Positions 21,838-28,591 of a stretch of DNA of 28,591 nt are shown here, in pieces. The stretch is taken from assembly GCA_023420895.1 (NCBI GenBank), contig JAEZUY010000017.1, forward strand, positions 1-28,591. The letters run 5' to 3'. Positions within the stretch are counted from its first letter, which is position 1; each line of letters opens with the position of its first letter. A model generated the notes under the pieces. It was not told the DNA's origin, searched no databases, and saw only the letters and a list, made by a program, of their open reading frames with translations. The stretch is from Bacillota bacterium. GTDB lineage: Bacteria > Bacillota > Clostridia > Tissierellales > Gottschalkiaceae. A program made the translations under genes and the position numbers.

Positions 21838-23043
21838 TTGCAGAAACCGCAGATAATATTCGGTCTAAAGACTGAATATAAGCAGTTTTTACAGAATTTT
21901 GGCAGCAGGCTGAATTTGAGAAAAAAACCTGTTAAATCTTCTCAGAGAAGAAATGCGCCGAGAAGCTCATCAAGTTCTTCAAGAAGTTCATCCAGAAGCT
22001 CTTCGAGAAATACATCAAGAAGAAGTTCTTCAGACAGAAACAGAAAATCATCGAGCAGAACGAGACGCACATCTCTGAGCAGTATGACTCCCAGTCAGAG
22101 AAGAAGAGAAATTGCCAGAAGAAAAAGAATCAGAAGATTAAAACAGATAAGAGCGCTTATAATACTCGCAATCCTCATATTCCTTATAGTTTTTGGTGTG
22201 AAAGCTGTAAAAGACAAGATATCGGAAAATAAAGAAGGAACTAATATAGAGGATAGAACAGAGGAGCAGAATAAAGAGCTTGAAGAAATAGCTGAAGGAA
22301 AGAAACAGAATAAAGAGAAAAAAGCCGGAAAAGGAGAAGTAATACCTCTTAAAGATGAAAAAGACAGAGTGAAAGTCGTGAGAGAATCGGACAATGCAGA
22401 AGCTTCAGAAGATGACGGAACTCCTGCAAGAGGAGAAGCTCTCAATGTAATAGAGAGGGACGGAGTTACTAATGTCTATCAGGATCCAAGTCTTCAGAGC
22501 AAAGTCATAAAAACGCTTAAAGACAATGACACTGTTGAAATAACAGAAGTTATTCCAGGCGGATGGCTGAAAATAGTCACTCAGTGGGGAGATGAAGGAT
22601 ACGCTGAGGCTGTGAGGATAAGAAGCAAAAAACTTCCGCCGCATAATTACAATAAAGATTCTGCAGACTATGTTCTAATAGTGAACCAGGATACACAGAC
22701 ACTGGAGCTTTACAATGAAGGAGAAAAAGTGTTAGAGAGTGCAGTATCTACAGGAATAGAATCAGAGTTCACTCCAAGAGGAGTGTTTCTGATAAATAAG
22801 AAACACAGCGGAGAATGGGATTTTGCTTCGGCATTCAGTGAAGGATATAAATACTTCACATCATTCTACACACACGGATATCTGCTTCACTCGCTTCCTA
22901 TGAATGCAGATCAGGAAGTTATAAAAGAGGAGGCTGAGAAACTTGGAACTCCTGCATCGCATGGATGCATAAGACTTCCAGTTCCGATAGCAAAATATAT
23001 ATATGAAAATGTTCCGCACGAGTCTCTGCTCATAATAGAGTAG
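21838..23043 (+). CDS. Membrane-anchored L,D-transpeptidase with SH3 domain and Arg/Ser-rich tail
   Basis: A cell-wall enzyme that makes 3-3 cross-links or attaches ligands to peptidoglycan. In order: a Ser/Arg-rich cytoplasmic region (about 34-82), a basic stretch, one membrane helix (about 106-122), an acidic linker, an SH3b domain (about 199-264), and a YkuD catalytic domain (about 275-401) with SHGCIRLP and catalytic Cys377. The topology puts the RS-rich part inside the cell. The start is unclear: a strong GGAAGGAGG lies at 21806-21814, but no ATG, GTG or TTG follows at normal spacing in frame. TTG 21838 is the first, 23 bases away; TTG at 21916 is another choice. A single-gene unit with its own terminator. 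Confidence 0.85.
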   Translation: MQKPQIIFGLKTEYKQFLQNFGSRLNLRKKPVKSSQRRNAPRSSSSSSRSSSRSSSRNTSRRSSSDRNRKSSSRTRRTSLSSMTPSQRRREIARRKRIRRLKQIRALIILAILIFLIVFGVKAVKDKISENKEGTNIEDRTEEQNKELEEIAEGKKQNKEKKAGKGEVIPLKDEKDRVKVVRESDNAEASEDDGTPARGEALNVIERDGVTNVYQDPSLQSKVIKTLKDNDTVEITEVIPGGWLKIVTQWGDEGYAEAVRIRSKKLPPHNYNKDSADYVLIVNQDTQTLELYNEGEKVLESAVSTGIESEFTPRGVFLINKKHSGEWDFASAFSEGYKYFTSFYTHGYLLHSLPMNADQEVIKEEAEKLGTPASHGCIRLPVPIAKYIYENVPHESLLIIE

Positions 23044-23089
23044 ACAGGAATCAAATTATGGAAAATGGAATTTGATAAATAGACAGAAG

Positions 23090-23129
23090 GACCGAGTTTC
23101 AGAAAATATCTGAATACTCGGTCTTTCTT
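23090..23129 (+). terminator. Terminator after the L,D-transpeptidase
   Basis: GACCGAGT (23090-23097) pairs with ACTCGGTC (23116-23123), and TTCAGA with TCTGAA inside, with one bulged T, then TTTCTT. Confidence 0.9.
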
Positions 23130-23173
23130 ATATTAAAAATACATATGATAGTGGTAAAAATGGGCAAATATAG

Positions 23174-23179
23174 TATAAT
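23174..23179 (+). promoter_or_regulatory. -10 element before ispE
   Basis: TATAAT 40 bases before the ispE start, placed after the previous terminator. The -35 region is weak. It would drive the five-gene ispE operon. Confidence 0.5.
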
Positions 23180-23219
23180 ATTAATTATGTATGAGTTTTA
23201 GTACAATTATAAAGGCGTG

Positions 23220-24080
23220 ATGGAAATGAAGAGCGTAGAAAAGAAGGCGTATGCCAAGATAAACCTCTCTTTAGACGTTGTTAGAAGAAGAGAGGACGGC
23301 TATCATGATCTTGAGATGATTATGCAGCAGATAGGCATATGCGATATCATAAGAGTTGAAGAGACTGAAGGCTCTGAAATAGAGATATCCGCTGACGGAG
23401 GAAATATTCCTACAGATTCGGATAATATAGTATACAAAATATCGTATACTTTAAAAGAGAGATTTAATATCGGCAAAGGTGTCAGGATTCACATAGAAAA
23501 AAATATACCTGTAGCGGCAGGTCTTGCAGGCGGAAGCACTGATGCGGCAGCAGTTATGATGATTCTGAATGAGATTTGGAATCTTGATATGGATAAGGAT
23601 GAAATGACTGATATTGCGAAGAATATAGGCGCGGACATACCTTTCTTTTTCTATGGAAAGACGGCTCTTGCGGAAGGCATAGGAGAAAAGATAACTCCTC
23701 TTTCAGATTTTTCTGGAAGAAAGATACTTCTGGTGAATCCGGGAGTTCCGGTGAATACCGGGCATGTTTATAAAAATCTCAAACTCGATGAAAATCTTAA
23801 AAGACCGGACAATAAAGAGCTGATTGAATTTATAGAAAACGGGGAAACTCAGAAGCTTGCTGAAAATATGGCAAACGTTCTGGAATCAGTCACTATAGCG
23901 GAGCATCCCGTTATAGATGAAATAAAGAAAGAGATGATGGACTGCGGAGCTCTGGGGTCGATGATGAGCGGAAGCGGACCGACAGTTTTTGGAATATTCG
24001 ATAAAGACAGCACGATAGAAACAGCATATGAAAAAATGAAAGAAAAATATAAAACAGCACTAATTACAGAAACGATTTAA
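23220..24080 (+). CDS. ispE: 4-diphosphocytidyl-2-C-methyl-D-erythritol kinase
   Basis: A GHMP kinase in the MEP route to isoprenoids, so this organism makes isoprenoids by MEP. KAYAKINLSLDV is the N-terminal substrate-binding motif, PVAAGLAGGSTDAAAV is the ATP-binding glycine loop, and SMMSGSGPTVFGIF is the third GHMP motif. Two ATG codons (23220, 23226) and a GTG (23217) fit behind AAAGG; 23220 is taken, giving 286 residues. It leads ispE-gntR-murI-DUF1934-cupin, with gaps of 15 to 25 bases. Its place after veg matches B. subtilis. Confidence 0.95.
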   Translation: MEMKSVEKKAYAKINLSLDVVRRREDGYHDLEMIMQQIGICDIIRVEETEGSEIEISADGGNIPTDSDNIVYKISYTLKERFNIGKGVRIHIEKNIPVAAGLAGGSTDAAAVMMILNEIWNLDMDKDEMTDIAKNIGADIPFFFYGKTALAEGIGEKITPLSDFSGRKILLVNPGVPVNTGHVYKNLKLDENLKRPDNKELIEFIENGETQKLAENMANVLESVTIAEHPVIDEIKKEMMDCGALGSMMSGSGPTVFGIFDKDSTIETAYEKMKEKYKTALITETI

Positions 24081-24105
24081 TCAGAATTCAAACGGGGGAA
24101 ATATA

Positions 24106-24780
24106 ATGTTAAAAGAAATAGGAATTATACAGGCGGATTCATACAAGCCTTTGAGGGATATAGTTTTTGAGACGCTTAGAGAGGCTATACTTGAAGGAAA
24201 ACTCGTTCCAGGCGAGAGAGTTATGGAGGTTCAGCTTGCAGAACAGCTGGGAGTCAGCAGAACACCAGTCAGAGAGGCTATAAGAAAACTGGAGCTTGAA
24301 GGTCTTCTTATAATGGTTCCTAGAAAAGGGGCTTATGTGGCTGATGTTTCACTAGACGATGTTATGGATGTACTTGAGATAAGAGCATCGCTTGAAGGGC
24401 TTGCGGCGTCTTTAGGAGCTGAAAGAAGAAGCGAGGAAGATATTGAAGCGCTTGAAAAGAAAGTGGAAGAGCTCAGCAAATGTATAATGGAAAAAGATAC
24501 CAAGGGAATGGTTGAGAACGATGCTGAATTCCACAATCTTCTGATGAAGACTGCGAAGAACAAGAAACTTGCATCTATAGTTGAAGGACTGAAAGATCAG
24601 GTTCAGAGATTCAGAGTAATTTATTTCAATGAACATGAAGAAACAGGTCAGAAGCTGATTCATGAACACAAAGAAATCCTCGAATGCATAAAGAGCGGGG
24701 ACAAGCAGAAAGCCATGGAATCGGCTGAAGAACATATTTACAATATAAGAAACCAGCTGGTAAACAATCTAGAACATTAA
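24106..24780 (+). CDS. GntR family regulator, FadR/FCD subfamily
   Basis: A DNA-binding regulator. The N-terminal winged helix (about residues 15-78) has VFETLREAILEGKLVPGERV, then LAEQLGVSRTPVREAIRKLELEGL with the recognition helix. The C-terminal all-helical FCD domain (about 90-215) shows ENDAEFHNLLMKTAKN and HEEHKEIL-like metal and ligand residues including D, H and H. Length 224 is normal. AACGGGGGAAA lies before the ATG. FCD members usually sense a small carboxylic acid with a bound metal; the ligand cannot be read here. It lies inside the ispE operon, where B. subtilis has purR instead. Confidence 0.92.
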   Translation: MLKEIGIIQADSYKPLRDIVFETLREAILEGKLVPGERVMEVQLAEQLGVSRTPVREAIRKLELEGLLIMVPRKGAYVADVSLDDVMDVLEIRASLEGLAASLGAERRSEEDIEALEKKVEELSKCIMEKDTKGMVENDAEFHNLLMKTAKNKKLASIVEGLKDQVQRFRVIYFNEHEETGQKLIHEHKEILECIKSGDKQKAMESAEEHIYNIRNQLVNNLEH

Positions 24781-24795
24781 CAGGGGATGAAAATT

Positions 24796-25602
24796 ATGGA
24801 TAACAGACCGATAGGAATATTCGATTCAGGAATCGGAGGACTTACTGTTCTTCAGGAAGTCATAGAACAGTTTCCAAACGAGGAGATAATATATTTCGGA
24901 GATACAGCAAGAATACCTTACGGAACGAAATCTAAAGAAGCCGTAATAAGATATTCGTTTCAGTGTATCAGATTTCTTTTAAGCAAAGATGTTAAAATGA
25001 TAGTTATAGCATGCAATACGGCGAGCGCAGTGGCGCTTGAACCGGCGCTTAAAGAATTCGACATACCTATACTCGGAGTTATAGAGGCCGGGGCAAAAGC
25101 TGCTGTAAAAGGCACTTTGAATGAAAAAGTCGGAGTAATAGGAACGACAGGTACTATAAACAGTAATGCCTATCAGAAGGCTATAAGAAATATGTCTCCT
25201 GCGGCTGAAGTTATCGGACAGGCATGCCCGCTATTCGTTCAGATAGTTGAGGACGGCTGGGAAGATACAGAAGTTGCAATGCTGACAGCAGAAAAGTATC
25301 TTATAGATATGAAAGAGCATGATGTGGATACATTAGTTCTGGGATGCACACATTATCCTATACTGAGATACACTTTAAGAAAAGTTTTAGGAGAAGACGT
25401 AGTTCTCGTGAATCCGGCATATGAAACCGCCAAAGAAGCCAGAGAAATTCTAACAGAGAGAAAGCTTCTTACAGAAAGAACTGATATGCCGAAAGTTGAG
25501 TTCTTCGTAAGTGACGATGCTGAGAAATTCAGAAGAATAGGCGGAAATATGCTGAACAGAAATATAGATTCAGTTAAAAAGATAGATATAGAGAAACTCT
25601 AA
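24796..25602 (+). CDS. murI: Glutamate racemase
   Basis: Makes D-glutamate for peptidoglycan, without cofactor, using two cysteines. IGIFDSGIGGLTVL holds the N-terminal Asp and Ser, VIACNTASAVAL contains catalytic Cys73, and LVLGCTHYPIL contains catalytic Cys184. YFGDTARIPYG is a further family motif. The ATG at 24796 is chosen since AGGGGA lies 8 bases ahead; an in-frame ATG at 24787 overlaps that site. The length of 268 is normal. It follows gntR by 15 bases in the same operon. Confidence 0.96.
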   Translation: MDNRPIGIFDSGIGGLTVLQEVIEQFPNEEIIYFGDTARIPYGTKSKEAVIRYSFQCIRFLLSKDVKMIVIACNTASAVALEPALKEFDIPILGVIEAGAKAAVKGTLNEKVGVIGTTGTINSNAYQKAIRNMSPAAEVIGQACPLFVQIVEDGWEDTEVAMLTAEKYLIDMKEHDVDTLVLGCTHYPILRYTLRKVLGEDVVLVNPAYETAKEAREILTERKLLTERTDMPKVEFFVSDDAEKFRRIGGNMLNRNIDSVKKIDIEKL

Positions 25603-25622
25603 TACGGATTGAAGGTGAGCAG

Positions 25623-26069
25623 ATGAAATCAAATTTTAAACAGGTAAAACTCGATATAAAGTCTGAACAGAGGGAGAACAGCAGACTGTGCGAAGATTTC
25701 AATGAGATAAATCATTCTGCAGACGGGAAACACTGCAGAAGAACAGGAAAAGACTATTTAATATATGAAGAAAAGAATCTGGAAGGAATGGAAGATTCCG
25801 TCACTAATCTGAGAGTTGAAGAGAATAAAGTTGTTATGAAGAGAAACGGAAAAGTTACTACTAGAATGGAGTTTGTTCTGAATGAAGAGACGGAAATGAG
25901 ATACAGATGTCCGGAAGGAATTATGAGCATGAATATTTTCACAGAGAATATAGAGCATATAAGAGAAGAAAACGGAGATCTGAAAAAAGTGGATGTAAAA
26001 TACGTCTTGAAGTTCGGGGACGGTTACAGAACTTATAACAGAATAAGTATTGAAATCGACTATAAATGA
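25623..26069 (+). CDS. DUF1934 (YwiB-like) protein
   Basis: A 148-residue cytosolic protein of the DUF1934 family, whose B. subtilis member is YwiB; its function is not established. It has a lipocalin-like beta pattern. The family's YLIYEEKNLEGMEDSVTNL, then VVMKRNGKVTTRMEF and a hydrophobic alternating C-terminal strand are visible. AAGGTGAG precedes the ATG. The N-terminal 40 residues are polar and less typical. It lies 20 bases after murI and before a cupin, all before one terminator. Confidence 0.85.
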   Translation: MKSNFKQVKLDIKSEQRENSRLCEDFNEINHSADGKHCRRTGKDYLIYEEKNLEGMEDSVTNLRVEENKVVMKRNGKVTTRMEFVLNEETEMRYRCPEGIMSMNIFTENIEHIREENGDLKKVDVKYVLKFGDGYRTYNRISIEIDYK

Positions 26070-26087
26070 TGAAGAGAGTTGAAAACT

Positions 26088-26435
26088 ATGCAGGCAGAAT
26101 ATTTTGAAGGTGTGAAAGTCGGAGAGCCGGGAAAGATGTCGGATAATCTTGACTACGGCAACGACAATATAGAGAGAAATATAATATTTGAAAAGAAAAA
26201 AGCGACTTACGTTCAGTTTGCACTGTCTCCTGAAAAAGGACTGGTTACTAATCAGGCTCAGGGAGATATACATGTGAACGTTCTGTCAGGTTCTATAGAA
26301 GTTGAGTTAGACGGAAAAGACATGACTGTGAAAGAAGGAGAATTCATACTTCTTCCGAAAGGTCATCCTCACTGTATAGAAACAGATTCAGGAGCTAAAA
26401 TGACATTTTTAATAGTACAGGATTTAGACGATTAA
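26088..26435 (+). CDS. Small cupin-domain protein
   Basis: A single-domain cupin of 115 residues. The two cupin motifs appear as GDIHVNVLSGSIEVELDGK and GEFILLPKGHPHCIE, with histidines suited to bind a metal. The substrate is not predictable. ATG at 26088 is used because GAGAG ends 9 bases before it; an in-frame TTG at 26079 directly abuts that site. It is the last gene of the ispE operon. Confidence 0.88.
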   Translation: MQAEYFEGVKVGEPGKMSDNLDYGNDNIERNIIFEKKKATYVQFALSPEKGLVTNQAQGDIHVNVLSGSIEVELDGKDMTVKEGEFILLPKGHPHCIETDSGAKMTFLIVQDLDD

Positions 26436-26464
26436 TAAATAGAACATTATAATGTAGAAAGTTG

Positions 26465-26494
26465 AAAAGGGAGACTCAGCTGAGTCTCCCTTTT
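26465..26494. terminator. Bidirectional terminator between cupin and pdxS
   Basis: A perfect palindrome with 15-base arms (core GGGAGACTCAG / CTGAGTCTCCC) flanked by A and T runs on either side, between convergent genes. Confidence 0.95.
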
Positions 26495-26530
26495 TCTGTA
26501 ATTATTTTTGTAATATATAAAGAAAATTAT

Positions 26531-27418
26531 TTAATTACCTCTATCCGACATTCTGTCTTCTTCAGGCATAGTAGAAACGTTTATTCCCACCATAGCCTCT
26601 CCTAAATCTTCTGAAATTTCAGCAAGAACTTCAGGATTGTCATAGTTTTCAACAGCTTTAACTATTGCTTCAGCTCTTCTCACAGGATCTCCTGATTTGA
26701 ATATTCCTGAACCTACGAATACTCCGTCGCATCCGAGCTGCATCATCATAGCCGCATCAGCCGGTGTAGCAACTCCTCCTGCAGCGAAGTTCACAACAGG
26801 CAGAGCTTTGTTCTCATGAACGTATCTTACAAGGTCTAATGGCGCCTGAAGGTTTTTAGCGTAATTGCATACTTCTTCAGATGAAAGAGATGAAAGTCTT
26901 GCTATTTCACTGTTCATCATTCTCATATGTTTAACAGCTTCAACTACGTCTCCAGTTCCAGGTTCTCCTTTAGTTCTTATCATGTTAGCGCCTTCTGCAA
27001 TTCTTCTTAGAGCTTCTCCAAGATTTTTAGCTCCGCAAACGAAAGGCGCCTTGAATTTAGTTTTATCTATATGAAGTGTATCGTCTGCAGGTGTAAGAAC
27101 TTCAGACTCATCTATATAATCTATATTGAGCGCATCCAGTATCTGAGCTTCAACGAAATGGCCTATTCTGACTTTAGCCATAACAGGAATTGAAACAGCT
27201 TCCTGGATTTCTTTTATAAGCTTAGGGTCAGACATTCTTGCAATACCGCCCTGAACCCTTATATCCGCAGGAACCTTTTCAAGAGCCATAACTGCGCATG
27301 CTCCTGCAGCCTCAGCTATTTTAGCCTGCTCTGCATTCACCACGTCCATTATAACTCCGCCCTTTAAGCTGTCTGCTAGGTTGTTAGTTAGATTGTATCT
27401 TTCTTTTATGTTTGACAT
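26531..27418 (-). CDS. pdxS: Pyridoxal 5'-phosphate synthase, lyase subunit
   Basis: Makes PLP from ribose 5-phosphate, glyceraldehyde 3-phosphate and ammonia. It forms a dodecamer that normally takes ammonia from the glutaminase PdxT. Motifs are ALEKVPADIRVQGGIARMSDP, VMAKVRIGHFVEAQIL (catalytic Lys), DYIDESEVLTPADD, CGAKNLGEALRRI (second Lys) and MIRTKGEPGTGDVVEAVKH. ATG 27418 is chosen because GGAGG lies 10 bases ahead; an earlier in-frame ATG includes the ribosome site in the gene. Length 295. The gene ends at a terminator with no pdxT behind it. Confidence 0.96.
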   Translation of the reverse strand: MSNIKERYNLTNNLADSLKGGVIMDVVNAEQAKIAEAAGACAVMALEKVPADIRVQGGIARMSDPKLIKEIQEAVSIPVMAKVRIGHFVEAQILDALNIDYIDESEVLTPADDTLHIDKTKFKAPFVCGAKNLGEALRRIAEGANMIRTKGEPGTGDVVEAVKHMRMMNSEIARLSSLSSEEVCNYAKNLQAPLDLVRYVHENKALPVVNFAAGGVATPADAAMMMQLGCDGVFVGSGIFKSGDPVRRAEAIVKAVENYDNPEVLAEISEDLGEAMVGINVSTMPEEDRMSDRGN

Positions 27419-27465
27419 TGATATAAAACCTCCTGTTAAGTACATTTATCTTTCGTGATGATACA

Positions 27466-27494
27466 ATTATACAATGTAATTAAAATAAAAGCAA
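27466..27494 (-). promoter_or_regulatory. Candidate promoter of pdxS
   Basis: On the minus strand TTGCTT (27489-27494), 17 bases, then TATAAT (27466-27471), 48 bases before the pdxS start. The -35 is a moderate match. Confidence 0.55.
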
Positions 27495-27689
27495 TACAAT
27501 ATTTAAAATAGTTACAAAATAAAATAATGATACGGTACAATAAAAACATATTTAAATAAACTCGAATATTCTATATATAATGTTAGAAATTGAAAATAAA
27601 GGGTATATATATAGTTAGGGCAATGAGAGATGAATATAAGGCTTCTAATAAATCTTTAATCTTTTATGAAACTTATTGAATCTGTTTTC
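27495..27689. other. AT-rich intergenic stretch between pdxS and the SLH gene
   Basis: No reading frame, tRNA or clear hairpin was seen in these bases. They precede the surface-protein promoters and contain only simple A/T-rich runs. Confidence 0.6.
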
Positions 27690-27718
27690 TTGACAAACAA
27701 ACGAAAATGGGGTTTAAT
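27690..27718 (+). promoter_or_regulatory. Upstream promoter (P1) of the SLH protein gene
   Basis: TTGACA (27690-27695), 17 bases, then TTTAAT (27713-27718), one mismatch from consensus at the -10. It gives a leader of about 265 bases. Confidence 0.75.
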
Positions 27719-27774
27719 ATAAAGAAGATAGAGAAAAGTTACATAAAAGTGACAAAAGGCTTATAGAAAGTTAT

Positions 27775-27833
27775 TTCCGTTTACAGAAAATTTGAGCCTA
27801 TTTCAAATGGAATAAACTCACTTCGAAACGGAA
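27775..27833 (+). promoter_or_regulatory. Structured leader segment of the SLH mRNA
   Basis: TTCCGTTT (27775-27782) pairs with AAACGGAA (27826-27833), and inside it ATTTGA (27790-27795) pairs with TCAAAT (27803-27808). This lies only in the transcript from the upstream promoter. Confidence 0.4.
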
Positions 27834-27842
27834 CAAACCTTA

Positions 27843-27871
27843 TTGACACTCATTCTGATACATGTTAGAAT
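27843..27871 (+). promoter_or_regulatory. Downstream promoter (P2) of the SLH protein gene
   Basis: TTGACA (27843-27848), 17 bases, then TAGAAT (27866-27871), one mismatch at the -10. Leader length would be about 112 bases. Confidence 0.8.
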
Positions 27872-27880
27872 TAACATGTA
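27859..27880. promoter_or_regulatory. Operator-like dyad over SLH promoter P2
   Basis: TACATGTTA (27859-27867) and TAACATGTA (27872-27880) are perfect 9-bp arms around a 4-base spacer, covering the -10 of P2. It looks like a repressor site or an initial-transcript hairpin. Confidence 0.5.
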
Positions 27881-27898
27881 ATTGGGATATGTAACACA

Positions 27899-27919
27899 GA
27901 TTTCCGATTGGCGGGAATC
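27899..27919 (+). promoter_or_regulatory. Leader hairpin of the SLH mRNA
   Basis: GATTTCC (27899-27905) pairs with GGGAATC (27913-27919) with one G-U pair and a 7-base loop. A further imperfect hairpin, TTTACTATAA with TTATAGGTAAA, follows around 27941-27966, just before the ribosome site. Such 5' hairpins can stabilise abundant mRNAs. Confidence 0.45.
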
Positions 27920-27989
27920 AAAAAATAAATTTTTTAATTATTTACTATAATAATTTATAGGTAAATAAAATCTAAGGAGGATTATATCT

Positions 27990-28591
27990 ATGAAAAAAAG
28001 AATATTTTCATTAGCACTAGCTTCAACACTAGTACTAGGAAGCGCATCTGCACTAGCTGACAGCGTGGCAAACGTACCATTCGTAAATGGATATGCAGTT
28101 GAAGGAGAAGAGCTTAACGAGTTCAGACCTGACAGCGAAGTTAAAAGATGCGAAATAGCTAAAATAGCTGCAGAAGCTTATTCAATAGCTAAAGCAGATC
28201 CAAACTTCCCAGACGTTGATGCAGATCACTGGGCAGCACAATTTATAGGAGGACTTCAAGCAGCTAAAGTTGTTGAAGGAGATCCAGACGGAAACTTCAG
28301 ACCAGAAGACTCACTAACTAGAGCAGAATTCTCAGCAATAGTTAAGAGAGCGGCTGGAGACAAATTAACAGATAAAGAAGAAGAAAAAGACTTCAACGAT
28401 ACAGAAGGACACTGGGCAGAAGGTATAATAGACGACCTTTCTAAAGCAGAAGTTGTTAAAGGATACGAAGACGGATCATTCAAACCTGAGAACAAAGTTA
28501 CTAGAGCAGAAGCTGTAGCAATGGTTCTTAGATCACTTGGAAGAAGCATAGATCCTGATATAGCACAAAAAGTTGAAAATCCATTCTCAGA
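27990..28591 (+). CDS. Secreted protein with three SLH repeats (partial, runs off the right edge)
   Basis: The N-terminus of a surface or S-layer protein; about 200 residues are in the window. A signal peptide (MKKRIFSLALASTLVLGSA, cleaved near ALA-D) leads to three SLH repeats, which bind pyruvylated or other secondary wall polymers. Repeats two and three carry FPDVDADHWA with SLTRAEF, and FNDTEGHWAEG with KVTRAEA. The first, around FRPDSEVKRCEIAKI, is a variant with a Cys in the TRAE position. AAGGAGG sits 9 bases before the ATG. Codon use is strongly biased (GCA, GTT, AAC, TTC, CTT), and with two promoters this indicates high expression. Confidence 0.93.
   Translation, partial: MKKRIFSLALASTLVLGSASALADSVANVPFVNGYAVEGEELNEFRPDSEVKRCEIAKIAAEAYSIAKADPNFPDVDADHWAAQFIGGLQAAKVVEGDPDGNFRPEDSLTRAEFSAIVKRAAGDKLTDKEEEKDFNDTEGHWAEGIIDDLSKAEVVKGYEDGSFKPENKVTRAEAVAMVLRSLGRSIDPDIAQKVENPFS

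Noticed and set aside
21945..22085. AGA/TCA-rich repeats as a DNA tandem repeat or CRISPR-like array
   Set aside because: The repetition follows the Ser/Arg codons of the transpeptidase tail, with no fixed repeat unit or spacers.

Overview
The window reads as chromosomal DNA of an AT-rich, Gram-positive anaerobe of the Clostridia/Tissierellia type. Arginine is almost always AGA and isoleucine often ATA. Starts include ATG, GTG and TTG behind strong AGGAGG-like sites. The gene order malic enzyme, Orn/Lys/Arg decarboxylase, tmk, holB, yaaT, yabB-like methyltransferase, rsmI, abrB (reversed), metG, tatD, rnmV, ksgA, then veg and ispE, follows the Bacillus subtilis yaaO-ispE region. Clostridial ferredoxin, a zinc-ribbon AbrB, a four-cysteine Crp/Fnr regulator, SLH surface protein and a selenoprotein fit an anaerobe. 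I cannot name the genus.

Layout. 1-12.6 kb is the conserved housekeeping block: central metabolism, DNA replication, tRNA/rRNA processing and modification, and protein export-independent functions, with a small ferredoxin gene inserted at 5.5 kb. 12.6-20.3 kb is an accessory block between ksgA and veg. It holds an ArsR-type metal sensor, a CPHC glutaredoxin, a DUF1858 protein, CcdA, a TlpA/ResA-like lipoprotein, a HesB-like gene interrupted by an in-frame TGA (best read as selenocysteine), a 6S-like structured RNA just before 5-formyl-THF cyclo-ligase, an unrecognised 221-residue protein divergent from a Crp/Fnr regulator, and a copper ATPase. 20.3-26.5 kb holds corA, veg with two tandem consensus promoters, an L,D-transpeptidase with an Arg/Ser-rich cytoplasmic tail, and an ispE-gntR-murI-DUF1934-cupin operon. 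26.5-28.6 kb holds pdxS (reversed), a long AT-rich intergenic region, and the start of a secreted protein with three SLH repeats that runs off the right edge.

The most notable unit is ccdA-tlpA-hesB(Sec). CcdA would carry electrons across the membrane, TlpA would receive them outside, and the cytosolic HesB-like protein has no cysteine at all, so its only redox residue would be selenocysteine. Regulatory DNA is also rich: a perfect 11-bp dyad sits over the copA promoter, a 9-bp dyad over one S-layer promoter, an FNR-like box precedes the crp/fnr gene, and an intrinsic terminator lies in the metG leader. No rRNA, tRNA, CRISPR array, transposase, integrase or prophage gene was seen.
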